Source: Methanobacteriota archaeon
Lineage (GTDB): Archaea > Thermoplasmatota > Poseidoniia > Poseidoniales > Thalassarchaeaceae
Reading direction: 5' to 3'
Assembly: GCA_002718995.2 (NCBI GenBank)
Contig: PBGL02000007.1
Span: 36,622 to 100,621 of the forward strand
Length of the DNA: 64,000 nucleotides
Of this stretch, positions 47,991-57,634 are shown one piece after another. The position numbers and the translations under genes were made by a program. The stretch's first letter is position 1. The number at the start of each line of letters is the position of its first letter. A model generated the notes under the pieces. It was not told where the DNA came from. It ran no database searches and saw only the letters and a list, made by a program, of their open reading frames with translations.

Positions 47991-50900
47991 TCAGTTTAGA
48001 GTTGCTATCTCCAGCAGCCTTGGTTCTGGGGTCCCAGTCTGCATTTCGGCAATCGCCTCTACTTCCATCCTAGCTCCTGCCATGGTGGTGACAAAGGGGA
48101 TGTTCAACTCTACAGCAAGCCTTCTCATCATATTGCCATCCAGAACGGCTCCTCCTGTGGATCTTGGTGTGTTGATTACCAACTGAATCATTCCCTTTCT
48201 CATCAAATCGAGAGCGTCGGGAGACATCCTCTCGGCAATTCTGTAGCAGGTCTCGACCTCGATGCCCCCCACTTCCCGCAGCACTCTGGCTGTCCCTCGA
48301 GTTGCATGTAAACGGAATCCCAGATCTTGCAGCCTTCTAGCCAGCTCTATCATATCGTGCTTATCCTCGTCCTTCACGGTGATGTACACACCTCCTGTTG
48401 TGGGGACTGGTAGCTCAGTTGCGAGCCTTGCTTTGAGGTATGCAGCTGCAGGCCTGACATGTGATCCCATGACTTCTCCAGTTGACTTCATCTCTGGGCC
48501 TGGTGCCGGATCAAGTCCTCTTAGCTTGATGAATGGGAAAACTGGTGCTTTGACACAGACCGCTTCCGTCTGGGGACGGGGGATTTCTAGATCGGAAAGC
48601 TTCTCCCCCAGAGCGAGTCTAGCTGCAATTCTGGCTAATGGAACTCCAGTTGCCTTCGCGACGAATGGAAACGTTCTGGAGCCCCTCGGATTTACTTCCA
48701 AGACATAGAGGACTTCGTCTCTAATTGCATACTGGATGTTGAAGCAGCCCCTAATTCCGAGTCTGATTCCGATTCTCTTAGTCCATTCCTCTACCTCTGA
48801 TAGGATACTTTGTGAAATGTTCTGCGGCGGTATGAAACAAGTTGAGTCGCCAGAATGGATGCCTGCTTCCTCTAAATGTTCCATGATCGCACCCACTAGG
48901 ACATCTTCGCCGTCACATACCGCGTCAACATCCAGCTCCACTGCATTGCCCAAGTATTCGTCGATCAGGAGAGGTCTGTCGGGTGCTAGGTATGCCTCAT
49001 TCATGTAGGCCTCCAACTGCCTGTCGTCAGAAAGAATCTCCATCCCCCTTCCCCCTAAGACGTACGAAGGTCTAATCAGAACTGGATAGCCAATCTCAGC
49101 AACCGCCCTTCTCACTCCTTCGGGCTCGATCGCGGTCGACCCCCTGGGCATCCGTAGACCGTTTCTCTCGGCGAATTCCTCGAATCGCTCGCGATCGCTT
49201 GCCTCGTCGACAGCTCCTGGGGTTGTTCCCTCTATTACCAAGTCTAGGCCCATTGAAGAGAGGTGAGGGAGGCTGTCCGACAGAGGCAGTGCTAGATTGA
49301 TTGCTGTCTGGCCGCCGAATTGAAGGAGGATCCCATGTGCCTTCTCTCGAAGAAGTATCTCAGAAACTGCTTCCAAGGACAAGGGGTCGAAATAGAGTCT
49401 GTCACTGGTATCGAAGTCGGTAGAGACGGTTTCTGGATTGTTATTCACGATGATGGCCTCATGGCCCATGTCGCGAATAGCCCCAACGGCATGGACACAC
49501 CCGTAGTCGAACTCTATTCCCTGGCCGATCCTGATTGGCCCAGAACCAATCACTACAATTCTCTGCTTGGTAAAACCATCTAGACCGGGGACATGATCTA
49601 TTCCTGTGGGAGCGGAGCCACCCTCGTAAGTTGCATAATAGTAGGGAGTGACGGCTGCAAATTCTGCTGCGCAAGAATCCACCATACGGAATCTTGGATG
49701 GACTCCCAATTGGTGCCTCCTAGATGTGACTGCGGATTCGTCTCTTCCTGCAGGGAGGTCCTTGAATCCAGAGGAGGGGAATCCAGCTAGTGCATCTGCG
49801 ATATGTAGGTCGGTGAATCCCGCCCCTTTCCATGATCTCAGTTGCGATTCGGGAACCTCTGAGGGCCTTATGCCCATCTCACCAGCTGCTCGTATTTCAG
49901 TTTCTATCGCGGCCATATTCTCGAATCTGTGTAAGAACCACCTAGTCACGCCCCCTGTGAGATCACGGACATCCTCTATCGAATAGCCCCTCCTAAATGC
50001 CTCCATCAAAGCACCCATTCTCCTATCAGTTGCAATTCTTAGCCAGTCTTCAAGAATGGCGGTGGGTAGAGCTTGAGAGGCTCTCTCGTCCATCGTCTCC
50101 CCCCCAGATGCGTCAGCCATAGTCAGGGGCCTTGGATGAGGTAGTCCATATTCCAGACTGGCCCATGCTTTGAGGAACGCTTCTTCGAAGCACCTACCTA
50201 TCGCCATAACTTCTCCAGTTGACTTCATTGAGGTGCCGATTGTCCTATCCGCAGTTCTGAATTTGTCAAATGGCCATCTTGGAATCTTGACAACGCAGTA
50301 GTCTAGTGTTGGTTCGAATGCAGCAGTTGTTCCCTCTCCAGTAATCGGATTTGGTAGCTCGTCCAGGGTATATCCAACCGCTATGAGTGCAGCCATTCTG
50401 GCAATTGGATATCCTGTGGCCTTGGACGCTAATGCTGAGGATCTAGAGACTCTGGGATTCACTTCAATGACTCTGTACTGACCTGTTGATTGCTCAACTG
50501 CAAATTGAACGTTGCAACCTCCCTTGATGTTCAATCTGCGAATCAGCTTGAGGGCTGCGTCCCTTAGCATTTGGTGGTCCTGGTCTGAAAGAGTCTGTTG
50601 CGGGGCGACCACGACGGACTCTCCAGTATGCACCCCCATTGGATCAAGATTTTCCATGGTACAGACTATTATGGCATTATCAGATGCATCCCTCATTACC
50701 TCGTACTCATGCTCCTGCCAGCCCAGGATACTGACTTCGATGAGAACTTGCCCTATTGCCGACTGTAGAAGTCCTTGACTGGCAATCTCGACTAATTCGC
50801 CCTTGTTGAATGCGGTGCCTCCGCCGAGTCCCCCAAGAGTGAATGCGGGACGAATCAGAAGGGGGAACTTGCCGATTTTTTCTGCTGCTGCGAGGACCTC

Positions 50901-51359
50901 TTGGATCGATGAGCATGCTACAGCCTCACATACCGGAAGGTCGATGCTCTCGCATACCCTCTTGAACAGGTCCCTATCCTCTGCCTCGTCTATTGAGGCG
51001 AGATCGCAGCCAATCAACTCCACATCCAAATCATTCAGAGTTCCATCCTTGGCCAATGCTGATGCTATATTCAATGCAGTCTGACCGCCCATCCCTGCTA
51101 GAAGTGCGTCGGGCTTCTCCATCTCCAGTATTCTCCTTACTACCTCGGGCAGTAGGGGCTCGATGTAGATCCTGTCTGCCATCTCAGGGTCATTCTGTAT
51201 TGTGGCTGGGTTGGAGTTGATCAGAATTACCTCGTAGCCATCATCTCGCAGGGCCCTACATGCCTGAGACCCGGAGAAATCGAACTCAGCGGCTTGGCCT
51301 ATCCTGATAGGGCCGCTGCCGAGAATGACTATTCTATGGATATCGTCACGCCTAGGCAT
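47991..51359 (-). CDS. carB: Carbamoyl-phosphate synthase large subunit
   Basis: VILGSGPIRIGQAAEFDFSGSQACRALRDDGYEVILINSNPATIQNDPEMADRIYIEPL and second-half VVIGSGPIRIGQGIEFDYGCVHA duplication. Confidence 0.98.
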   Translation of the reverse strand: MPRRDDIHRIVILGSGPIRIGQAAEFDFSGSQACRALRDDGYEVILINSNPATIQNDPEMADRIYIEPLLPEVVRRILEMEKPDALLAGMGGQTALNIASALAKDGTLNDLDVELIGCDLASIDEAEDRDLFKRVCESIDLPVCEAVACSSIQEVLAAAEKIGKFPLLIRPAFTLGGLGGGTAFNKGELVEIASQGLLQSAIGQVLIEVSILGWQEHEYEVMRDASDNAIIVCTMENLDPMGVHTGESVVVAPQQTLSDQDHQMLRDAALKLIRRLNIKGGCNVQFAVEQSTGQYRVIEVNPRVSRSSALASKATGYPIARMAALIAVGYTLDELPNPITGEGTTAAFEPTLDYCVVKIPRWPFDKFRTADRTIGTSMKSTGEVMAIGRCFEEAFLKAWASLEYGLPHPRPLTMADASGGETMDERASQALPTAILEDWLRIATDRRMGALMEAFRRGYSIEDVRDLTGGVTRWFLHRFENMAAIETEIRAAGEMGIRPSEVPESQLRSWKGAGFTDLHIADALAGFPSSGFKDLPAGRDESAVTSRRHQLGVHPRFRMVDSCAAEFAAVTPYYYATYEGGSAPTGIDHVPGLDGFTKQRIVVIGSGPIRIGQGIEFDYGCVHAVGAIRDMGHEAIIVNNNPETVSTDFDTSDRLYFDPLSLEAVSEILLREKAHGILLQFGGQTAINLALPLSDSLPHLSSMGLDLVIEGTTPGAVDEASDRERFEEFAERNGLRMPRGSTAIEPEGVRRAVAEIGYPVLIRPSYVLGGRGMEILSDDRQLEAYMNEAYLAPDRPLLIDEYLGNAVELDVDAVCDGEDVLVGAIMEHLEEAGIHSGDSTCFIPPQNISQSILSEVEEWTKRIGIRLGIRGCFNIQYAIRDEVLYVLEVNPRGSRTFPFVAKATGVPLARIAARLALGEKLSDLEIPRPQTEAVCVKAPVFPFIKLRGLDPAPGPEMKSTGEVMGSHVRPAAAYLKARLATELPVPTTGGVYITVKDEDKHDMIELARRLQDLGFRLHATRGTARVLREVGGIEVETCYRIAERMSPDALDLMRKGMIQLVINTPRSTGGAVLDGNMMRRLAVELNIPFVTTMAGARMEVEAIAEMQTGTPEPRLLEIATLN

Positions 51360-52696
51360 CAGTTGCCACCTCCGATGATTGCAGCTTGGGGATCTCCTGA
51401 CAGATGGTCTTCTACGATGTCGGCGAATCTATCGAACAACGGGGACGCATCATGCGGCCCGGGGCATGCCTCGGGATGGAACTGAACCGTGAATGCTGGT
51501 TTACCGACCAAATCAAGTCCCTCGACCGTTCTATCGTTTGCGTTGACATGTCTTACCTCGAAGTCGGCTTCGAGAGTATTTGCACCGGACTCTGAGCATG
51601 CACCACTGGGATGAGGGGCAAGCATTCCTCTTTCGGGATCTTCGACTGCAAAACCGTGATTTTGACTAGTGATATCCACCTTCCCGGTTACTAAGTCTAC
51701 TACGGGCTGATTGGCCCCTCTGTGGCCATACCTCAGTTTGTAGGTCCTGAGTCCGGCTGCCAGACCCATCAGCTGATGGCCCAGACAAATCCCCATCACT
51801 GGGATGTCTTCTCTGACTGCTCGTGCCAGAGTATTCCTAGCTATTGTCGCGGAACCGGGATGCGCTGGATCACCAGGGCCATTGGAAGCGAACATCGCAT
51901 CGGGCCTCCATTCTTCCATTATTTCATCGAAATCTGAAGAGGCGGGGCACCATACTACCTCAAACCTCTTGGAGAGCTCTCTGAGGATGTTGTGTTTGAT
52001 GCCGCAATCCAGTACTGCCAATCTAGGGAGGTTCCTACCCTTTCCATCTTGAGCGCCCGGATTGATCAGAACGGAGTTCTTGCGGGTTACGGATTCTACC
52101 AAATCATCCAAATCTGGTGATTTCATTGTGGAGAGAATTCTTTCCATCTCTGCCTCCCTGCTTTGGGGGCCGAATACGCAAAGGAGTGTACCATGCTCCC
52201 TAACCCTTCTTGTGATGGCCCTGGTATCCACACCTTCGATTCCGGGAACTCCATGGGCTGCAAGGAAATCATGGATGCTACCTATTGAATCCCGGTGATC
52301 GGGAATCCCCATCATCTGCCTGCATACTACCCCTCTTGGGTGGACACCAGAAGACTCTGATATCCCCGGGATAATCCCATAGTTCCCTAAAAGTGGCCAT
52401 GTGAATGTGAGTACCTGTCCTGCGAATGATGGGTCGGTGAGACTCTCTTGATAGCCACACATCCCAGTAGTGAAAACTAGCTCTCCCTGAGCTATGTCAT
52501 CAGCGCCGAAGAGCCTTCCCGTGAATCTCGTACCATCTGCAAGAATGAGCAATCCGGAGTCGCCACTTGGCTGATCTATGCTGGAGGAACCCAATAGCAA
52601 ATCTGCCGCGTCTTGGAATGCTGGTGGTTCTTCCACGCCCGGGATATCAGCGCCGGGAATGAATCCGCGCCGTGTCCCGCTTGCCGACATCAGCAA
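51359..52696 (-). CDS. carA: Carbamoyl-phosphate synthase small subunit
   Basis: ILADGTRFTGRLFG...GELVFTTGMCGYQESLTDPSFAGQ, GICLGHQLMGLAAG, SQNHGFAVE. Confidence 0.97.
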   Translation of the reverse strand: MLMSASGTRRGFIPGADIPGVEEPPAFQDAADLLLGSSSIDQPSGDSGLLILADGTRFTGRLFGADDIAQGELVFTTGMCGYQESLTDPSFAGQVLTFTWPLLGNYGIIPGISESSGVHPRGVVCRQMMGIPDHRDSIGSIHDFLAAHGVPGIEGVDTRAITRRVREHGTLLCVFGPQSREAEMERILSTMKSPDLDDLVESVTRKNSVLINPGAQDGKGRNLPRLAVLDCGIKHNILRELSKRFEVVWCPASSDFDEIMEEWRPDAMFASNGPGDPAHPGSATIARNTLARAVREDIPVMGICLGHQLMGLAAGLRTYKLRYGHRGANQPVVDLVTGKVDITSQNHGFAVEDPERGMLAPHPSGACSESGANTLEADFEVRHVNANDRTVEGLDLVGKPAFTVQFHPEACPGPHDASPLFDRFADIVEDHLSGDPQAAIIGGGN

Positions 52697-52734
52697 ACCT
52701 GCTCAAGTAAGACTCTTAATCATTGAGAGAAAAA

Positions 52735-53331
52735 TCAGCCTTTTTCGGGATGCTGGTCTTCTCTTGTTATGATTTTTTTACCGCTCTCGCTGGGAATCAC
52801 CTCGACTGACCCATCAGAGAATCTTTCTGATCCAACATCTCCCAGCCAAGTGTTCAGGAAAACCGCAAGAGCTGCTACCTCTGAGTGCGGTTGATTGCCA
52901 ACTGCAACATTATAATCAGCGATTCCGAATAGCTCACCTGGAACTTTGGTCCCTCCCACGACTACTGCTACTGGTCCATCGAACTGAATATTACTGGAAA
53001 TATCGCGCCAAGGTTCTCCGTACATTGTGAGGTGGACAATGGCCCCTCCCCCTCTGGAGAAGGAACGCAGCCACGCCATGGGTTTGGGTTCGTACCTACA
53101 CTCAAGAGATCCGCCGAATCTCTCGGAGACTTCTTTCCATGTTTCTAATGGTGTATCATCCTCTTCTCCTGAAAGAATGATCTCGTCGGCGCCGAATGCC
53201 CTAGCAGTAAGTCCTAGGTGCGAAGTAATCCTCTTGTCCCTGTCAACTCTATGACCTAGCCTCAGAACGGAAAGTCGCGGCTCGATTCGTTCGCTCACGA
53301 TTTCACCCAATGGGAGGTGCTTCATCAGCAT
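52735..53331 (-). CDS. tRNA ribose 2'-O-methyltransferase (aTrm56 family, SPOUT)
   Basis: LSVLRLGHRVDRDKRITSHLGLTARAFGADEIIL, VVVGGTKVPGELFGIADYNVAVGNQPHSEVAALAVFL. Confidence 0.93.
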   Translation of the reverse strand: MLMKHLPLGEIVSERIEPRLSVLRLGHRVDRDKRITSHLGLTARAFGADEIILSGEEDDTPLETWKEVSERFGGSLECRYEPKPMAWLRSFSRGGGAIVHLTMYGEPWRDISSNIQFDGPVAVVVGGTKVPGELFGIADYNVAVGNQPHSEVAALAVFLNTWLGDVGSERFSDGSVEVIPSESGKKIITREDQHPEKG

Positions 53332-53971
53332 GACTGCCGAATGACTCCTGCTCTTCAGACGGGAATAAGTCGACGCCCATATTCATCATCGTACTCCTAA
53401 CCCATTGCAGAAGGATTGCATCCCAGAAGAATTTAGTTGCTAGGCCGATCATCAATGCCATCGCCACTAGACGGCCTGAGGCGAAAGCCCCCGATTGAGC
53501 GTCTATACTTGTTCCGAAGATGGTGCCAGCGAATGGCTCAAGGATATAGAAGACTACCAATACAATTAGTCCTCCACCTATATTGTTCAGGATTGCGTTT
53601 CCCGTTTCCCTTCCTATTGACATCACAAGAGTTGCCAGTAGGGAGAGGGCAGGAACAATGAGGCTAATTTCTGCGAAGGTGAATCCTCCAATCACCGATA
53701 GGGGGATATCTGAATCCCCGAGGGACTCCCCGCCCCTATCTATTGCAATCCACCAAAATACAAGTGTCATAGCGGCCATGCCTCCCGAAACTTGTGCCCT
53801 GTAGCTTATCATATCCCTGATTTCATGCCTGTCCGAAGGCTGTAAACGCTGGATAATTGACTCCATTAACTCAAGCGACTCACTAGTCGGACCGTCGGTA
53901 ACCTCGGGCGCCGAAATTGACCCAATAGGTGCATTAAGGGCCTCATCTAGACCTTCGTCTCCCATTACCAT
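53303..53971 (-). CDS. Hypothetical multi-pass membrane protein
   Basis: Several hydrophobic segments (AAMTLVFWWIAI, AEISLIVPALSLLATLVM, IGGGLIVLVVFYIL). Confidence 0.65.
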   Translation of the reverse strand: MVMGDEGLDEALNAPIGSISAPEVTDGPTSESLELMESIIQRLQPSDRHEIRDMISYRAQVSGGMAAMTLVFWWIAIDRGGESLGDSDIPLSVIGGFTFAEISLIVPALSLLATLVMSIGRETGNAILNNIGGGLIVLVVFYILEPFAGTIFGTSIDAQSGAFASGRLVAMALMIGLATKFFWDAILLQWVRSTMMNMGVDLFPSEEQESFGSHADEAPPIG

Positions 53972-54026
53972 CGTATTAATCGGCCTCCGTCACATCATAA
54001 AGCATGCGACTAATGGCACCCCACAC

Positions 54027-54860
54027 ATGGCCGACTGGCGACCTATCCTGAAACGCCGCGACAGCGGTTTTCCTCGTATTATGGGGGTGTTGAATGCTAC
54101 TCCTGACTCATTCCACGCCGGTTCTAGGGTAGAGCAGGTGGAAAATGCAGTAGAAAGGGCTGTGAGGATGTTTGATGGAGGGGCCGATTGGATCGACGTA
54201 GGGGGTGAATCCACTAGGCCCGGTGCCGTGGAGGTCGGTCGAGAAGAGGAGGCGGGTCGGGTTATCCCCATTATTGAGGCGATCAGAGAGGCCTTGCCCG
54301 ATACGGGAATTTCGATTGACTCAAGAAGGGCATTTGTCGCCAGGGAGGCACTTGATGCCGGTGCAGACATGGTGAATGATGTATCTTCACTTGGAGATCC
54401 GGAAATGGCTGATTTGATTGTTGAGTCGGGATGCCCAATATGCCTAATGCACATGAAGGGGCTACCATCCAATATGCAGGAGAATCCCAACTACGGGGAC
54501 GTAGTGAAAGAGGTGCGGGGACGCCTGGAAGTTTCTGCAAAAAAATTGATTGATTATGGAGTTAAATCGTCAAATATAATTGTAGATCCGGGAATTGGAT
54601 TTGGAAAGCTACTAGAGCACAATATCTCATTACTTTCGTCTGGAAGATCGGTAGTCCCAGAGGAAGATATGGGTTTGATGTGGGGAGTTAGCCGAAAGAG
54701 TATGTTCAAGCAGATGCTTGGAAGGGAGGCATCCGAAGACAGGCTTGCTGGCACTCTGGGAGTTGCTGCTATGGCCAAGGATAAGGGTGTGGATATAATC
54801 AGAGTTCACGACGTTACTGAGCACTCAGATCTATTCTCCATGATGGAAGGAATTAGGTGA
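54027..54860 (+). CDS. folP: Dihydropteroate synthase
   Basis: IMGVLNATPDSFHAGSR, GADWIDVGGESTRPGAVEVGREEEAGRVIPIIEAIR, SIDSRRAFVAREALDAGADMVNDVSSL, IIVDPGIGFGKLLEHN. Confidence 0.94.
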   Translation: MADWRPILKRRDSGFPRIMGVLNATPDSFHAGSRVEQVENAVERAVRMFDGGADWIDVGGESTRPGAVEVGREEEAGRVIPIIEAIREALPDTGISIDSRRAFVAREALDAGADMVNDVSSLGDPEMADLIVESGCPICLMHMKGLPSNMQENPNYGDVVKEVRGRLEVSAKKLIDYGVKSSNIIVDPGIGFGKLLEHNISLLSSGRSVVPEEDMGLMWGVSRKSMFKQMLGREASEDRLAGTLGVAAMAKDKGVDIIRVHDVTEHSDLFSMMEGIR

Positions 54861-54864
54861 AACA

Positions 54865-56052
54865 ATGGTAAAAAGTTCCAATGTGGTTGATTTTGACGAT
54901 AGTCTGAGGATTATCGGTACTGCGCACGTGAGTAGTAAGTCTGTGGCATTGGTCAAGGAGCAGATATCTGAATACTCGCCCGATGTGGTTGCAGTGGAAC
55001 TATGTGAGTCAAGAATGGCATCTCTCATGGAGCCAGAATCACTGGATTCTGAGGATCTTCTGAAGATAATCAAAGAGGGTAAATCGGCGATGATCATTCT
55101 ACAAACTGCGCTAGCTGCAGAACAACGTAGAATGGGAGTCTCAACCGGGGAAAAGCCTGGAGCCGAGCTCTTAGCCGCTGTTTTAGAGGCCAGAGAAGCT
55201 AACATCCCAGTTGAAATGGTTGACAGAGATGTTGTTTCCACTCTCCGTAGAGCATGGGGGAAGATGAGCATTAGAGAGAAATGGAGGGTTCTCGATACCC
55301 TTCTTTGGGCGGAGGAGGACGAGGAAGAGGTCGATTTGGATGATGTTCTAGAGGATACAGATCTTCTAAGCAACTTGATGGAAGAGGCTCGTTCTGTTGC
55401 TCCGGGAGCCGGCGAAGTTCTGATTGACGAACGAGATGAATATATCTCTGGCAGAATAAAACAAATCAGAGAGGGAGAAAGTGGCAGAGTACTCGCCATA
55501 GTTGGAGCTGGACACATCAATGGGATTGTCCGTCATCTTTCTGAATCCAAGGAATTCGACAGCCCTAGGATGGAGTCTCTAATTGAGATGCCACGTAGAT
55601 CCATCTGGCCCAAGGCCGTCATGTGGGGCATACCAATGATACTCGTCGGAGCTTGTTTATGGATGATCCAAAATGGCCATTTCGGAGAGCTGCGGGAGAC
55701 TGCTGAGACTTGGCTAATCCTCAATGCGGCTGCAGCTGGAGTCGGTGTAGCGATAGCAAGGGGCCATCCGCTTTCTGTAATCGTGGGGGCAGTCGCCTCT
55801 CCAATTACATCCCTTAACCCGACGGTGGCGGCCGGATGGTTCGCGGGATACACCCAACTGAAGGTTGCTTCACCGACTGGCAAGGACGCAAGTGACTTCC
55901 TAACTTTGGATTCGGTTTCCCTACTATGGAAAAATCGTGTCGGCAAGGTACTGCTAGTTACCGCATTAGGGAATATCGGCTCTTCACTGGGTGCAATAAT
56001 AGCAGGAGGGGCTATTTTCGGCTACTTAATCGAGCTACTCGGAGTTTTCTAG
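54865..56052 (+). CDS. TraB/PrgY family membrane protein
   Basis: IIGTAHVSSKSVALVKEQISEYSPDVVAVELCESRM, VVGAGHINGIV-type motif, C-terminal TMs with NPTVAAGWFAGYTQLKV. Confidence 0.9.
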   Translation: MVKSSNVVDFDDSLRIIGTAHVSSKSVALVKEQISEYSPDVVAVELCESRMASLMEPESLDSEDLLKIIKEGKSAMIILQTALAAEQRRMGVSTGEKPGAELLAAVLEAREANIPVEMVDRDVVSTLRRAWGKMSIREKWRVLDTLLWAEEDEEEVDLDDVLEDTDLLSNLMEEARSVAPGAGEVLIDERDEYISGRIKQIREGESGRVLAIVGAGHINGIVRHLSESKEFDSPRMESLIEMPRRSIWPKAVMWGIPMILVGACLWMIQNGHFGELRETAETWLILNAAAAGVGVAIARGHPLSVIVGAVASPITSLNPTVAAGWFAGYTQLKVASPTGKDASDFLTLDSVSLLWKNRVGKVLLVTALGNIGSSLGAIIAGGAIFGYLIELLGVF

Positions 56053-56316
56053 TAATAATTCTTCATCCACTCCCCAATCCAAAGAGCTCCATCCTCTCTC
56101 GTGTAGGTAGTAAAGTATCATTTTAGTCACTACCTCGAAAGCTGCAACGGTGCCTGCAAGAGCAACTGCCTCCCCTGAGTCAATGCCCTCAACGCCGTAA
56201 TGCGCGGCTAGAAGGGTCAGAATGAATGTATCAGTTGTAGCGATGATTCTCCAAGTAAGGGTCTTCACCAAGCTTCTCTGCCTACTAGCCGACATGATAA
56301 CGGTTCTAGGCGGCAT
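56035..56316 (-). CDS. DUF2061 family membrane protein
   Basis: RSLVKTLTWRIIATTDTFILTLL...AAFEVVTKMILYYLHERGW. Confidence 0.85.
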   Translation of the reverse strand: MPPRTVIMSASRQRSLVKTLTWRIIATTDTFILTLLAAHYGVEGIDSGEAVALAGTVAAFEVVTKMILYYLHERGWSSLDWGVDEELLLENSE

Positions 56317-56341
56317 TCCATCTCGGATTAACCCTGCGGAA

Positions 56342-57613
56342 TCAGCTTCTTGGGATTAAAGACTCCAAAACGACGGCAATTCCTTGTCCTCCGCCGATGC
56401 ATGCAGTGGCTACACCGAACCTACCGCCGCGCCTCCTTAGCTCCAGAGAGAGTGTTAGCAGTAGCCTCGTTCCAGTTGCTGCCAATGGATGGCCAAGTCC
56501 CACTGCGCCCCCATTCACGTTCACCTTCTCGGGATCTATCCCCAGTTCCTTGATGCAGGCAACGCATTGCCCTGCGAACGCCTCGTTGATCTCCCAAAGG
56601 TCGATTTCACTAGCCTTTAGGCCAGCTTTCTCCAATGCAAGAATGCTGCTTGGAACTGGGCCGTGTGCCATGATTGCTGGTTCAAGTCCCACAATCCCCC
56701 ATGAAACGATTCTGGAAAGGGGGGAGTCCCCATCGGCAGCCGCCCGGGATTCTGACTTCACGATCAATGCTGCTGCACCATCTACCACTCCTGAGGCATT
56801 TCCAGCTGTCACCAGAGATTCAGGGCCAAAATGGGTCCGCAGCCCAGACAGGGATTCCTCGGTAGTGCCGATCACAACGTGGTCTTCGTCGGAATACCTC
56901 ACAAGGCCCTCTGGGGTCTCCACATCTACAACCTCCTGCTCCCAGGTCCCTTCAGAAATACTTCTCTCTGTTTTCTGATGGCTTTTTGCAGCAAAGTTGT
57001 CTGCCTGCTCCCTTGAGATCCCGACTCTGCGACATAGCTCATCACTTGTTTGGGCCATGAAATAGCCGCAAACATCGTCTCTGAGATTGGTGAATAGGTA
57101 GTCCTCCATATCTTTTGGTATCTCATCGCCCTGTCTAGGGGGCCTTCCGAGCTTGTATGTATCACGCATGTCTCGAAGGACGTGTGGGGCCTGGCTAAGA
57201 TTCTCCATCCCTCCAGCCACCACTACCTCTGCCTCCCCGAGCATTATCATCTGGGCAGCAGTGACTACCGATTGGGCCCCACTTCCACATAACCTGTTCA
57301 GAGTTAGCATTGGCACCTCATGTGGGATTCCGGACATCAGCCCTGCTCGCCGGGCACCGAAGATAGCCTGTGACGAAGTCTGAAGGGCGTGCCCCATTAC
57401 GACATGGTCAATTTCAGATGGATCTGTTCCGGTCCTTTCCATCGCCCCACTGATTGCAATAGAACCCAATTCCTCGGCACTTATTGAAGATAGTCTGCCG
57501 CCCGGACCTCCATCTCCCCTCTTGCCTCCAAGCCACTCACAGAAGGGAGTTCTAGCCCCTCCGACAATTACGACACCCGTGCCTTCCATGGCATGCCCAG
57601 AAAGGTAGAGCAC
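56342..57613 (-). CDS. Thiolase / acetyl-CoA acetyltransferase
   Basis: LTLNRLCGSGAQSVVTAAQMIMLGEAEVVVAGGMENLSQAPH, NVNGGAVGLGHPLAATGTRLL, ATACIGGGQGIAVVLE. Confidence 0.94.
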   Translation of the reverse strand: MLYLSGHAMEGTGVVIVGGARTPFCEWLGGKRGDGGPGGRLSSISAEELGSIAISGAMERTGTDPSEIDHVVMGHALQTSSQAIFGARRAGLMSGIPHEVPMLTLNRLCGSGAQSVVTAAQMIMLGEAEVVVAGGMENLSQAPHVLRDMRDTYKLGRPPRQGDEIPKDMEDYLFTNLRDDVCGYFMAQTSDELCRRVGISREQADNFAAKSHQKTERSISEGTWEQEVVDVETPEGLVRYSDEDHVVIGTTEESLSGLRTHFGPESLVTAGNASGVVDGAAALIVKSESRAAADGDSPLSRIVSWGIVGLEPAIMAHGPVPSSILALEKAGLKASEIDLWEINEAFAGQCVACIKELGIDPEKVNVNGGAVGLGHPLAATGTRLLLTLSLELRRRGGRFGVATACIGGGQGIAVVLESLIPRS

Positions 57614-57634
57614 AAGAGGATGACTGATGGTGAA